A stretch of DNA of 64,000 nucleotides from Chondrus crispus (lineage: Eukaryota; Rhodophyta; Florideophyceae; Gigartinales; Gigartinaceae). The stretch is taken from NCBI RefSeq assembly GCF_000350225.1, contig NW_005179241.1, positions 90,440 through 154,439 of the forward strand, written 5' to 3'. Shown piece after piece: positions 30,851 through 43,485 of this stretch. Position 1 is the first letter of the stretch. Every line of letters begins with the position of its first letter. Made by a program: the position numbers and the translations under genes. Under the pieces are notes generated by a model. That model saw only the letters and a list, made by a program, of their open reading frames with translations. It had not been told where the DNA came from and ran no database searches.

Positions 30851-33381
30851 CTACGCGTCCTCCCCAGCTTCCCCCGTTAACCCAAGGTCCTCGGTCCCCT
30901 CGTCCGTCAGCGGTAGCGCGGCTTCTTCCGGTTGGACGGTCTCGCGCGGCTCGACCACGTTGATGCCCGTGGGAGCCTGCGCACGCGAATTTCGCAACGC
31001 GATCGGCGGTTGGCGCTCGAACGGCGAACCCGGGCGGAGACCTTGACGGATCCCGAGCTTTTGATAATTGGCCTCGCGGGCCTGCAGAAGCTTCGACCGC
31101 AGCGCGCTATCCGCCACCACAGGACATTGCTCCTGGCAGTGGGTCAGGTCCAGACAGAACAGACACAGCGGGGGTCCAGGTAATTATTGGTTGAAGAACC
31201 GGACCCGCTGGTTCTGTACTGGCCTTCCGTACGGATGTGCGCGCGCGTCACCTTGTTGGGCGGGCGCCATCGGTGCGCCCGCCGGGGACGAGGCAGGTGA
31301 CGGATGGTAGCTAGTCGGCGGCGAGCTAAGCGAGCCCGGCGTCACCGACTGGTCCGTCACCGCTAGTATCTCCTCTGTTTCGGTTCCGCGCGCTGTCGGG
31401 AGTCCAGATAGGGACTCGACCGACAGCACGGTCCTTGTCCGCGCGGTGCGCGTAAATATTCTTACTGAATGGGACGGTGCTTGAGGCGACGCGAGCGAGG
31501 TCGCCTGTCTTTGAGCCGAGCGGTGCGTCTCGCCTATCGCTTGCGCGTAGAGTGCCACCGCTTGGTAGTCCACGCCCGGATGCGTCGCGAGATAATTCCG
31601 CACCTGCGCGCACGTCGTTAGCAGAAGTCCCTCAACGAAAAACGACTTCAAGCGCCTGTCCGAAAATACGGTTCCGCAGCGCAACGACTTGTCCCACAAC
31701 TGGTTACTGTACACCTCCTCCGTCAAATTCGAGCTCTGACGGAAGGAGGTGACATCACCGACCGCATCGGAAATAACTTCGTCCGTCGCGTACGTGCGTA
31801 ACGAAAAGTTAACGACTTCCGCGTAGGTTTCGAGCATCTCGCACTGCTCCGCATCAACCGCCATGGTGTTCCCGTGTACCCTAGACTGGAGCAAGGCGTG
31901 AGCTTGCCCAGTCAAATAGAACTGGAAACACCATACGGCCGCGCCTTCGCTGACCCCATTGTGGTCGCAGGCCATCTTGAAGCGCGTGAGAAATCCTAGC
32001 ACCGCGATTGGATCTTGACCACCGAACGTGTGGGTTTTCAGCTGGACGTCCAACTTCTTCCGATATCGGTTAAATCGCCATGCGGTACTGGCGTCGTAGC
32101 GCGCGCTGCGATTTTCCAGTCTATACGTGCGGTAGTCGACGGCCTTGGTGAACAGGTCGTTCAGCGGCCTGATCACCGGCAACCGTTTCGGATCCCGCCT
32201 CGGGGCAGACCGGCGGTCTCTGCCCCTGCGATGGCGGTCTCCTTCTCCGCCGGGGCTACTGTAGCCGTCCAGGTCGGAGCCTTCTCGCCGGAACCGACGT
32301 CGGTCGCGCGCGTGGCGGCCTCTGCGGCCGCTCCTCCGCGATTCGTCCGACTCGGTGTCGTCGTCCTCGGAGGGGTATCCACCTCCTCCGGCATCGCGGT
32401 ATCGCGTATAGCGTCCTTCGCGGGTATCATCGGAGGGGTAACCGACCCCTCCGGCAGCGCGGTATCCCGCGTAGCGTCCGTCGCAGTTCTTGCACGTCGC
32501 CCTGTGGCGACGTCTTGTGTCTTCTTCCTCCGAGGGGTTTTCTGTACCCTCCGAGGTGTAGCCTTGAGCGCCGGGTGCGCTTCTTCTGCTGGACCGGTAC
32601 GGCTGTCGCTTTTCTGTCGCGAAGCGCCCCAGGCGGTTTTCTGTCCCGCGGGGGCCAGCCGTATGGGCGAGTGTGGGAGGGCCATTTTCTGTGGGCCCTC
32701 CTGTAGCACCATTTAACGGTGGGAGATAGATTGTCTTACCCTCCGGGTGAGGGGCCATCATACCGATCCCGGGTGCGGCGCCGATCGGTTCAGCCTGCGG
32801 TAGCGTAAAATCCGGAGCGGTTGAGTTGCGCTGCGCGCGTGCGTCGACTCCTGCTCCGGCGAAAGTCGTGGCCAGACGATTGGCCACGGCGGAGCTGATC
32901 GCTCCCTTTAGAGCCGTTCCGGACGGGGATTCTTCATTCACAGTGGTGAGCGCGGTCACCATCTCGCGTTGGACTTGAGCGGGTAGAAAAGAAGTTCGTC
33001 CAAAAGCGGTGGTATCGCGCTGCGTACGTGCGCATCCACGAACGCAGGCACCGTTCGGTCGAGGCATACGCGCACTACCTGGGAGGGTTCCGTAGCCAGG
33101 AACTCCTCGACCCAGGCCTGGATGCGCGGCTGAATCGCGTCGACCATCCATTGGACGCGATTCTCAGTGCCTGCCGACGCGGCCGGCGTAACATCCGATG
33201 CGGACGCTGGCGTGCGGCCCGGTCGCGGTGGCGGTCGCAGCATGGCTTCCGGGTTCTCCACCCGGAGGCGCGGTGCGCCACTGCCACTGCGGGTGCACAG
33301 ACGCCCGGAGGCAGAGTCTCCCCCTTCTGCCGGTCGGTACATCGTCGAATACGCTTCGCGATCGACGCGGGGATTTCTCAA
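30851..33381 (-). pseudogene. gag: Gag of gypsy element D
   Basis: Gag reads from about 33381 to the stop at 30851, with a frameshift near 32990 and a TAA at 31184. The core holds LNDLFTKAVDYRTYRLENR, AVWCFQFYLTGQAHALL and RTYATDEVISDAVGDV, almost identical in order to element C. The linker is Arg/Ser-rich with repeated YRDAGGGGYPSEDD-type motifs. The zinc knuckle CLFCLDLTHCQEQC lies downstream of the TAA. Long + strand frames over this region (32015-32716) are shadows of its GC-rich codons. Confidence 0.8.
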
Positions 33382-33442
33382 CCTTTTCCGTCCGTACGGT
33401 TCTGCACGCGATCGAGCGACTACGCGTGCGGCTCAACCTCAA

Positions 33443-33484
33443 GAGTTATCCACTCCACAAGAGTACCAAAATGTGGGATAACTC
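33443..33484 (-). promoter_or_regulatory. Primer-binding site in a U5-leader stem, element D
   Basis: Nine base pairs (GAGTTATCC at 33443-33451, GGATAACTC at 33476-33484) flank the sequence ACTCCACAAGAGTACCA. The latter ends in CCA and reads like a tRNA 3' end, so on the minus strand it is the primer-binding site, three bases from the LTR. The identity of the tRNA is not known to me. Confidence 0.65.
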
Positions 33485-34097
33485 CTCTCCGCCCTGGGTT
33501 GGGTGGGAGGCGGAGGCTATAGCGAGGGAGCACGCGCCGCGGACGCGACGGGCTAATTGACCCGATCGGACGAGCTCGCGAAAAGGGAGTGGCTCACTGG
33601 CCGGTTACGCGCAGTCGCCCCGTGGTGCGTGAACGGGAGCGACCGGTAACGGGTTAGAAGCCAGCGCGCGCGACAGACAACCGAAAACGGACGTACGTAG
33701 GCGCAAAAGGGACGGGGGCGAGCTTGCCCCCGTTTTACTGGTGGGGACGGGTGCCAGGTCTTAACCCCGCAGGGGGACGCCTCGGACACCTGTCCCAGTA
33801 CAGTAGTACAGTACCTGCCGCCTAGTGCGTGCCGGGTACTGTACACAATTAAAAAACTAGCGCCATAATTGCTACTACCGCACGGACGCTGCTACTACAC
33901 GTGTGCACTACTGTACAGGCGTGATGCTCACAGACTACCGCACGGACGACACGTATGCTACTGTACACTTGCACCACGCCACGACCGGTCCATACACGCG
34001 CGCGCTCCCTACACGTGGGCACACCCGCCCACGTGTCCACTGTGCACGGCGGCACGGTTAATAATCTTCCCGCGGGCGCGTCCGTCGTTATATTACA
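33472..34097 (-). repeat. 5' LTR of gypsy element D
   Basis: On the + strand it begins TGTGGGATAACTCC and ends TATTACA (626 bp). It shares blocks with the LTR of element C (GGGTTAGAAGCC, GGTCTTAACCCC, GGACACCTGTCCC) but is a separate subfamily. CACGTG boxes occur near 33898, 34012 and 34032. No left partner exists in the window. Confidence 0.65.
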
Positions 34098-34102
34098 ACG
34101 CT

Positions 34103-34680
34103 GTAGAAATTATTGTCAGCGGGATGACGCTAGACCGACGTAACAAAGTTTCATTTACCAACGACCGTCCCGGAAGGAAATATCTTCAAAAATTTGAAGA
34201 ACGGCATCGTGCTACAATCGAAATTGGAAAGGCATCGGCAAGATGCGCTGCGGTATCGTGCCGTCAACGCTAACAACCTGACAACACATTTTGCAGAGCT
34301 GGAGGACATTATTAGGGAGTTCCAAATTGATAAGCCGAGAATATGCAACAAAGACGAGACGGGCTGCTCTCCAATTCAAAACTCTAATGGTCATATGCGC
34401 GCTAAAACTTACAATACGCGGGGAGCTCTCTCACAGTACAGGTCCGTGTATTTAAAGAACGTACATCGTGTTATGCTTCTGCCCGTAATTTGTGGATGCG
34501 GTACAGTTGAAGACCCAACATTTGTTGTCCAGGGAGCTTCTGTGGCATACCGAATTGTTCATCAGGATGGGATGGAACGAATAGAGTGCCTGGCGGACTG
34601 TCTTCCTCCGAGGGCACGATTGACCACGAGGAAGGAAAGAGCTCGCTGGCGTAGACAAATTTATTTTCGAGCAATGGGCG
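34103..34680 (+). pseudogene. Pogo-like DDE transposase, 5' half
   Basis: Frames here contain RPGRKYLQKFEERH and NKDETGCS. The latter is the first catalytic Asp motif of the DDE_1 (pogo/jerky) superfamily. At least one frameshift lies near 34240. The gene is cut by element C: its second half lies at 46707-47458. The N-terminal DNA-binding part is missing because the LTR of element D abuts at 34097. Pogo-like transposases move by cut and paste into TA sites; this copy is dead. Confidence 0.7.
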
Positions 34681-34685
34681 GAGTG

Positions 34686-35325
34686 TGTGGTATAACTACC
34701 TTCGTCCCGACCACTCGGAAACGAGGGGGGTTAGAGGTAAGGGAGCGCGCGCCGCTGGGTAACCCACGCGCGAACGCAAAACGTACGGAAGGACTCGAAA
34801 AGAGGGAAGGCTCACGTGGCCGGTGACGCGCAGCCGGTCAGTGGTGTTAGATCCGGACGGTCGGTCACGGGTTAGAAGCCTGAGACTAAATGGGAAACCG
34901 GAACGGGATAGCAATTAGCCGTAAAGGGAAGGGAGGCGAGTCTGCCTCCCGTTTACTAGAACGGGGCAGGTGCCCCCGGTCTTAACCCCTAAGTGGGACG
35001 CCAGGACACCTGTCCCGCTACAGTAGCTGTTACTTACTGTATACCAGCTACTGTGCTAAATTGGCTAATTTGTGCCATTAACTACTAATTACTAGTTAGC
35101 CACCGTACGGATTATACACGTGTGCCCGTGGCCACGATCCCGGCCAACGGTTGCGCCACGTGTTACCCGTGGCCACGCCCGCTGTTACCGGTTGTCCCAC
35201 GTCGGACCCTTGGGGTACTACTGTGCACGGCGGCGGGCGCGTGTACGCCTGCTCGCTACAGTAGCACCCGCCCTCCCGCGCGGTTATCATCTCGCCGGGG
35301 GGTTGTGGTACGGAATTGTACTACA
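34686..35325 (-). repeat. 3' LTR of element C
   Basis: 640 bp, TGTGGTATAAC to GTACTACA on the + strand. On the minus strand it is preceded by the polypurine tract AAGGAAGGGGGTC (35326-35338). It has two CACGTG boxes (35115, 35158) and an AT-rich core around 35050-35095. Confidence 0.95.
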
Positions 35326-35375
35326 GACCCCCTTCCTTACTTTGCGACACGTCCCCGTCGCGGCCGACGTCTGCA

Positions 35376-37945
35376 ATGACCGGCTTGCAGGGGGCGCCCA
35401 CCGTACGGAAAAGCCCGCGCCGACCGCGGGAACGCGGTCGGACTGCGGTCGACTCCATAGGGGAACCTATGGAGTTTTTGGTATTTAACCGTGGCGGTTC
35501 CTCCGGTGCGGTGGCGGGTCTCCTCACGTTTCCCTTGTCCCCCACTACGAACCCCCCAACTCACCCCACAGCACATCCCACGACTCACTCCACAACCACC
35601 ACTATCCAGGCCCTTCCTCGCGCTTCTTCCATTCTCTTTTCTCCTACCAACCCGATGGCGGATCACCGCACGGAACGGGGACAGCCCCCACGGGAGCGCC
35701 CTCCCTCGGCGGCACCTGCACCGGCGCTTTCGTTTCATCCGGCGCGGTCTTCGCGCGCCGGGGACCAGCCCGCTACGGGTCCCTCTGACCGTCCGGCGCG
35801 GCTCGCGGGTACCGGTGGCCTCCCGTCTCGGGGCCTTTCTCCCGACGAGCGCGGGCCCTTGCCGCGCCCCCTAAGATCAGCCCCGGCTCCCCAGGTTGGA
35901 GAGTTGACCGTACTGAGGCGGTCGCCCGACTGGGTCGCAGCTGCAGGACGCCCTGCAACCGAAGTGGGAACTCAGCCGGCGCGGCCTGATCCGTACGCGG
36001 TGACGCCCCCGGCGGCGGCGACGCCGCCGACAGACTGGCTCCGCGCCGGGGTGCGTTACGACCGGTCCCTGTTGCCAGGGAGCGATTTGGACCACCGGGC
36101 GTCACGGGGTGGTCGGAACCCCTCTCAGGGCGACCGCCGGTGACCGTCGATGCCTACATCGGAACGGCCTTCCCCGATTCCGCCCGGTTTAAAGCCATCC
36201 CGAGGCGGAGGGGCATCCGCACGCCCTCCCCTCGCGGACGAGTTCGGCAAGAACACCGCTCGGCTGCGTGGAGGACCCGTTGGCTCCATGCACCGCATCG
36301 GGTGATGGCCGACTCTCGTTTGGATCTCCTGTACGTCCGCTGCGCGGGCGAGGAGCAGTTCCACGCGCAGTTGTTCGGTCTCTTCGAACGGTTCGGCGGG
36401 TATGTGGATCCCAGGCCCCGCGTCCAACTGGTGGCCTTCCCCCGCCCGATCGACCGGTGGTACAGTGTGGCCAACCGCGCCCGGTGGGGTGAGAATTCCG
36501 CCAAGGAGAGCCGACTGCGGTGGCGCCGCGTGGATGCCTATTTTCACATGTGGCACACCACGGAATTCTTTGCGGCCCCCCTGTCGGCCCGGGGTCAGTA
36601 TTACCCCGCCTTACCGGACGGATGGAGTAGCCTCGAGACCCCGGAGTACCTCTGTGTTCCCACGCCCAGCATGCTGGCGTATGTCGCCGCACGCTGGATG
36701 CCGGTGGGTCCGTTCGGTCGGGAAGCCTCGGCGGAGACGCGCCGGCTGATCGATGCGATCATTCTTTCGGAATGGGCCGTCCTGGCCTTGCTGTGTTTTC
36801 TACACGCCGCACGGGACGGCCTTCCGTTTTTCACAAGGTGCCCGGACCCCCGCTTGGCAAGCCGGAATGCAAATGACCGCGGCGAGCGGGGCTCACTCTT
36901 CCGGTTATCTCCGGGGCTTTTGCAGCTCATCCGGTCGGTCGGGGTGGCGGCCATCCTCGAGGGTACGTCCTTCGACCCGACTGGCGCCGAGGCCATCCTC
37001 TACTTTTCCGTGCGGTTGGACTGGTCCCTCCCCGAGCGGGGCGACTTCGTCTGGTACAGTTGGGCCCGCGGGTGCTCCCTGCGGATGCCGCATTGAGATG
37101 GCACCTCGGCGGAGGCCGCCACCTGATACGAGCCCCTGCCGGACGCGGACACCGCGTCATACGGCGCGGTCATTGCCTCGGGCGACGGATGGGGCGCAGC
37201 GGTCACCTCCACCAGGGCCCCCGGCGAGCCCTCAACCGAGTCATTGCCGGTGACGGCGGCTGCGCTCTCGCCGATGCCGGGTACAACCGGCACCACGGAG
37301 GGTGTTCCAGTCAGTCCGTCGACGGCGCCCGAAGCGGCCGTGCCGGTGGCTGCGGACTCCCCGCGAGCCATGGAGGAGGGAGAGCCCGTGGCGGCATCTG
37401 CCCCGGTGGCGCCCCCTCCCGTCGGCCCTACTGTAGAGCCGGCGGCGGTAAATCTGCCTGAGGTGGCACCCGCGTCGGCACCAGGCTCCGCCGCTTTCCC
37501 CGTCAGCGATATGACCGGGACGGGGACTCAGACCCCTTCGGTGGTCGCTGATGAAGCCTCTAAGGGCGCACCGAATGGAGGGGCTCCCGCTGCGGTTCCG
37601 GACGCGCATGCTGCCCTGCGCGCTCTGCAAGTGGAGTGCGGATATGCGGGTGTACCCGCGCCGCTCACCCTTGCAGCGGGTTTGACGTCCGCCCAAGCTT
37701 GGCTGGTTGAGGTGACCCAGCTCAAGGCGCGGGTGGCGGGCCTCCAGTTCGCGATCCGCCAGCGTGACACCGGCGAGGACCTTCTGCGGGGTGAGACGAT
37801 GGCGCGTATCCGCGCCGCTCAGGACCCCCTCGCAGTATTGAGCGAGCAGGTGGCTGCCAAGAGACCGTACGGTTCGGTCGATGTCGACCCCGCGGGCACG
37901 ACGCAGGGGACGGAGCCCTCGGCCAAGCGCCAACGTCGCGACTAA
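35376..37945 (+). pseudogene. Antisense ORF (aORF) of element C, broken
   Basis: This is the diverged homologue of the aORFs in A and B. The first frame (35376-36143) encodes a Pro/Arg-rich N-terminus. A frameshift at 36140 leads to the conserved core with YYPALPDGW, LETPEYL and IILSEWAVLALLCFLH, matching YPELPAWF and FLSEWLAIVAKRFLW of copy A. Two in-frame TGA codons at 37094 and 37130 separate it from an Ala/Pro-rich tail (to 37945) ending with a basic KRQRR. It starts beside the 3' LTR and converges on pol. Whether the TGAs are mutations or mark two proteins cannot be decided from one copy; copy A has no stop there. Confidence 0.65.
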
Positions 37946-39296
37946 GGCCGGTAACGGAGGCGGGCAGAGTAGCGAACCGCCTCCAGGGACCAAGTCCCTT
38001 TCTTTGAGTAAATGAGTCCTTCTCCTGGCTCCCTCCTTGGCCTTGTCGCTCGAGTTCGCGTCCTTCTTCTCCTGGCCCCTACGGGTTTCCCCGAATTTCA
38101 TCCCTTCCAGCCGATATCGGTAGTCCGTCGGCTCCGCGGGTCGCGATAGGTGGACCCGCGGTTTTCCCGACGTGGTCCCTACGACGGCCGTTGGCCGTCC
38201 GCGGTCACCGCGTGGCGTCATCTCCGGGCAGAGGTGCGGTACCTCCCGGCGTCGGGGAATGTACCCCCTGCCCACGCATTTAAAAACGGGGCCCTCCCTC
38301 TGGAAACGGGGGGTTTCCAAAGAACGGTGGTACTGTATCCCGCTCTGGTCGAGGTAGGCCGGGGCCGTCCCCGTCCCCAAACCTCCCTGGCGGTCCATAT
38401 AGGCAGTTTTTTCAACTTGGCACCCCCGGACGCGGGCGGACCCGGGGAGTGCAATGCCGTCAACGGGAGGGAGGTACGATTTTTTTCCACCCTTCTAGGG
38501 AGGAAAACGTAGCCCCCCTTTGGGCTTAATTACAAGCCGGAGATCGACGTCACCTCCTTGCCATCCAGGGCCCTTCCGTGCCGGGTCAATCCGGCGCGGG
38601 GCAGCGGTAGCGCGCGGTTGCTCTCGCGCTCTTGCGGTGGCGGGTTACCGCAACGGGTGCGGCCTGTGGCCTGCCCCCGGGGTCGCCCGTCGATGTGAGA
38701 TCTTCCCGGCCGCCTGGTCGGGGGTACCGCCGCGGGTTTTCCTCCGCCCTTCCATGTCGGGTGGACGCGTACCGCGGCCCGACGGGCGGGCGACCGCACT
38801 ATCGTCGTGACGGGTCATTGCGGGGGCGGGTTCCCGTTCCCCCCGCAACACCCGGTGCGCGTCCCCACTAGCGGCTTGGGGCGAAACCGGCCTTTTACTT
38901 GGTAATTTCGGCCTGCTTTTTCCTGGCGGTGGGTGGCTTTTCGGCGTTTTGACGAGCTCCGATTGCGTGTTCCCCTTCGTCGGAGGCGCCGCGATCCGCC
39001 GCCGCTGCTCTGCGGACCACATCCGCAGGGGCACGGTTTCTGCCACCCAGTCGGTCTTGGGTCGTTGCGCCCTTGAGCGCCCGGCGATGGCTCGCCATGA
39101 CTGTATTTCCGCACCGGTATCCCCCCGTTCGGTCTTGTCCCCCGGGTGCTAACCCGGACTCGGAAGAGGGCTACACTTTTATCCACCCCGAGGGGGGTGA
39201 GACGTAGCCCACCCGAGTGTTTCCTTGGCCATCGCCGCGTCGGGCCGCCCCGCAGGCGGGTCCGTTCCATCCGCGCCGGGTCTGTCCCGTGCGGTT
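37946..39296. other. Spacer between aORF and pol of element C
   Basis: No coding signal is convincing. The region is GC-rich and corresponds in position to the minisatellite of element A, but it does not carry that repeat. Confidence 0.5.
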
Positions 39297-42200
39297 TTAA
39301 CGGTGGCGCGCGGTTGTCCGCGCGCGCCAGAAGCGGTCGATGAAGGGTTGCGGGAGGCCTTCGGCGGGTTCCCAGGTATCGTCCGCTGGGGTAAAACCAT
39401 ACCTGCGGACCTTGTACTGGCTGCCGCTGCGGGTCTCCCGGTAGGCCACCAAGTGGTGAACCACGTACTCCGCTGGCGGTTCGGGTGTTCCCGCCGGCGG
39501 GTCCGCTGTCGGGGCGGCCACAGTGGGGTCGTGGGGTCCCCGCGGCATCTTGGTTACCCGATCGATGCTCACGCGGTTCGAGACCCCGTCTTGGTCGACG
39601 ACCACTGTGGCCTCCGTGGCGGATCGGACACGAAACGGGCCTTCCGTTTTCGGTAAGAGCTTGACGGAGGGTCCTCCTCCGTCGCTCGGTAGGTCTCCCC
39701 GCTCGGCGCTCGTCAACGGCGGCGGTGGACGGTCCACGTAGACAAAGTCTCCCACCGCGATGACCGGACGGAAGCGCACCTTCTTATCGAAGTCGGCTTT
39801 GTACCTCCTCTGCGCCGCGGTTAGTTTCACCCGCGTGCGCTCGAGGGCATCCCGGAGCTTCCGCAACGTCGCGCGCTTGTACTGTACCGGGGTCCGCGGG
39901 TCTTCCGTGTGGGATCCGGCGTCCTGCGGTACAGTACCGGGCAGTGCCAATCCGGACGGTGGTCGCGTCAGCACCAGGTCGTACGGGGTTGTCTCCGTTG
40001 ACCGGTGGACCTGCGTGTTATACGCGAAGGTCAGGGGCTGGATGTACTCGTCCCAGTCCCTCTGATGCTCCTCGACATAGTGTCGGAGGCGCTGCACCAG
40101 GGTGCGGTTGAACCGTTCGGTTTGCCCATTTGTCTGGGGGTGATAGGCGGTAGTCAGGTAGTGCCTCACCCCCAGCAAGGCACACACCGCGTCGAAGAAC
40201 TTGGCGGCAAATTGTGGTCCGTTATCGGTTAGCACGTAACGAGGTGCGCCGTATACATAGACCCAATTGTCCAGGAAGCCGTTTGCCGCAACCGACGCGG
40301 TGGTTGTCCGTAACGGGATGCTGCGCGTCAGCTTCGTAAACCGGTCGGTCATGACGAGCACGTGGTGATTCCCGTGCGCCGTCTTCGGTAAAGGACCTAG
40401 CAGGTCCATGGCGACGAAATCCAGGGGCCCTGCCTCTGGGAATAGCTTGAGGTCCTTCTGATGCCGCACCAGGGTTCCCCGGGTGGCGGCGCACGAAGCG
40501 CAATTCCGTACGGTACTGAAGGCGTCGTTGGCCATATGAGGCCAATAATATTCCCGCCGGAGGGTAAAATACATCCTCGTACCGCTCGGGTGTCCTGCCA
40601 GGCGGGGATGATGGGCGAGGTACAATATCTTCGCCCTGAACCGTTTCGGTACAACCCGCTGCAGGGTCCCATCGAGAGGGGACTTACGGACGACGAACCC
40701 GTATCGGTCGACGTCGTAGCGCGAGTCCGGGTTCCCCACCGTCTCGGCGGCCGCCCTACAGAAGGGGCCCTCGGCCTGTTCCCGAAGGAACTCTTCCACC
40801 GTTACGGATGAGACGTCGCGTTCTTCGGGTATAACCGCGAACGCGTGCTCAGCTCTCCCCGGGTCGACGGGGGTCTCCCAGTGTACGGTGCCTTGGCGGG
40901 GGTTATGCTCCTCCTCTCACCATTGTACCGCGAAACACGGGACCTCGTCGTCAACCGGTTCGGAGGTTGCGCCGTCAACTCGGAGGGGTGATACACCATC
41001 CGCGAGTTGGTGCTTAATCCCCGGTCGGTACTGTACGTCGTAGTCGTACTCGGCTAGGCGTAGACGCCAGCGCGCTAGCCGACCGGAGCTATCTGCCAGG
41101 TTGAAGACCCATCGGAGGGCCTCATGATCCGTACAGAGGTCGAACGTGTTCCCATACAGATATGGTCGAAGCGTGAGGATGCTCCACACGACAGCAAGGC
41201 ATTCCTTCTCGGTGGTGGTGTAATTTTTCTCGGCGTCGGTTAGAGCCCGACTCCAATACCCGATCGGTAGGCGGTCACTGCTCGGCTGCTCCTGTAGTAG
41301 TTCACAGCCGACCTGGTACGCGCAAGCGTCCGTATCCAGGGTGTATTTCTTTCCGTAACGGGGTAGAGCGAGGATCGGTGTGGACACGAGTCGCTTCTTG
41401 AGTTCCACGAACGCCTCGTATTCCTGATCGGTAAGAACCTCAAACTCGAAGGGTTGATTTTTCCCTGTCTTCCGGTTTAGCGGAGCGGCTATTTTCGCGA
41501 AGCCCTTCTCGAACCGACGGTACACGTTGCACATTCCTAAGAAGGATCGCCATTCCGCCTGGTTCTGGAGGTCGAGTGCGCTCGATGGCGACCACGTTGC
41601 GGCGCTCGACCTCCAACCTACCTGGTCGGATCACATGCCCCAGGTAGGTGACCGAGGTGTCGAAGAAGGCGCACTTCGACAGCTTCAGCGACACGCCCGC
41701 GTCCCGCAGAAGGCGCAAAACCTCGCGGACGTGCGCGAAGTGTTCCGTTACGGTCCTGGAGTAGATGATAACATCATCCAGGTAGACCAGTGCGGTTTCC
41801 CATTTTACCCGGGACAGTATAATGTCGACGGCCCGCTGGAAGGTAGCGGGGGCATTCTTCAAACCGAACGGCATGCGGAGGAAACGGTATAGCCCACAGT
41901 GCGACGCGAACGTCGTCTTGTCGCGGTCCTCCTCGGCGATTTCTACCTACCAATACCCGCTGTTGCAATGCAGCGTGGAAGACAGTAGCGTCGCCGACGG
42001 AATCGAAGCACTCGTCCATCCTCTGCAACGGATAGGAATCCCGAACGGTGACTGCGTTGAGCTTTCTGTAGTCGACACAGAATCGCATGGTACCATACTT
42101 TTTAGGGACGAATACCACGGGGCTTGCCCATTCGGCCGTGGCGGGTTCGATTACCTCTGCCCGGAGCATGCGGTCGATCTCCGTTTTCTCTTTTTCCTGT

Positions 42201-43465
42201 GCGGTTGGTCCAGCGCGGTAAGGCGCCTGATAAAGCGAGCGAGCAGCGGGCTTGAGCTTAATGCGGTGCTTCGTGGCCCTGATTTTTCCCAGCTGGCCGG
42301 TCCACATCCCCTTGAATTCGGGCAGTACCTCGAGGACATCCGAGCGTACCTCTTCGTCCTCGGCACCGATGTGGACGTCCTCTTGCCAGGCGTTGGGGTC
42401 CTCCTCAGGGGCGGCGGTGTCTTCGGGTTTATCCGTTCCAACCGCCCCGAGAGGCGCCTTGGGCGGCGTGGCTTGTTCAGCCCGGCCCTTGTCCGTACGG
42501 TTGCCGGCCGCTTCTTCGGCGCCATCCTTTGCGGTTGAGAGGTTGGAATTAAATATCCCTCCCCCTTCCTTAGCTTCGGCCGCGGAAGCGGCCGAGTCGC
42601 CAAGGGTCAGGATGTGAGTGGGCGACGGAAGAGCCAGTCCGACTACGGTATGCTTCGGGATGTGAACCGAGCGGTGCCCAAAATTGCTGAGCATTACCGA
42701 GAACGGGTTTTCGGGGACAACATCCATGACCCCCTGTGCCATGAGGGTCAAATTTTTGTGCGCGGTTTTTGGGGAGTTCTGCAAAAAACACAACCCCCCC
42801 ACCGGCGTGGCGACCCTCACCATGGCCTGCGTCATCGGGGGAATTGTTACCCTTCTGACGAGGCGGATCTTCCGTGACGGTGTGTTGGCGGGGAACGCCA
42901 CCTGCTTCCGTTCGGGTTTATCCGACGGCGGTAGTTGTTGTGCGGTGCTCCTCGAGGCCATCTTGCGGTCGTGCCTCGAGGGGGTTGTTCCGACCAATGC
43001 CACGGGTGGCGCGTCGTGGAACACGACAATCCGTTGCGGTGGGAGGATCGCCTTGACGTGGCGATCCAGGAAAGTCGTACCGAGGATACAGTCCACGGCG
43101 AGGCTCGAGACTACCAGGAACGGGACGCGCGCCACAAACTCACCGATTCGGACGAGCAGGGGGATTTACCCTAGTGCTTTCATCGCGCGGTTCGACGCGT
43201 CGATGAGCGCTGCGCTCCGAACCGGTTTTATCGATGCTCGCCACGACTCGGCGACACACCGTAAATGGATGAGGTTCGGGCCGGCTCCTGAGTCAAGCAC
43301 TGGCGTGATGGCGACCATCAACGCCTGCTTCTGACCAACCGTCGCGGAGATCTTGAAATTCTGCTTCTTGAAGAAGCAGATGGTCTGGACTTCCGTTCGG
43401 TTATCCGGCTGCGCTTCCACTGGCGCAGCCGGATCGTGGGTGCCTAAGCTTCTGAGGCTGGGCAC
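39297..43465 (-). pseudogene. pol: Pol of element C, broken (PR-RT-RH-IN-chromodomain)
   Basis: Minus-strand frames give the protease DSGAGPNLI (near 43285), RT with FCVDYRKLNAVTVRDSYP, MPFGLKNAPATFQ and YLDDVI, RNase H with DTDACAYQ, integrase with HHCC and HPQTNGQTERFNR, and a C-terminal chromodomain with YKVRRYGF and DTWEP. Breaks are a TAA at 43166, a frameshift and a TAG near 41945, a frameshift near 41540 and a break near 40850. The last 500 residues (integrase and chromodomain) are intact. Sequence order is the same as in element A. Confidence 0.88.
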
Positions 43466-43485
43466 GGGGAGAGACGTCGTCGCCT

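Noticed and set aside
32015-32716. Long + strand ORF over gag of element D, with a counterpart at 44533-45399 over gag of C
   Set aside because: Both follow from homologous, GC-rich, Arg-rich gag codons on the other strand; composition is not protein-like and no other support exists.
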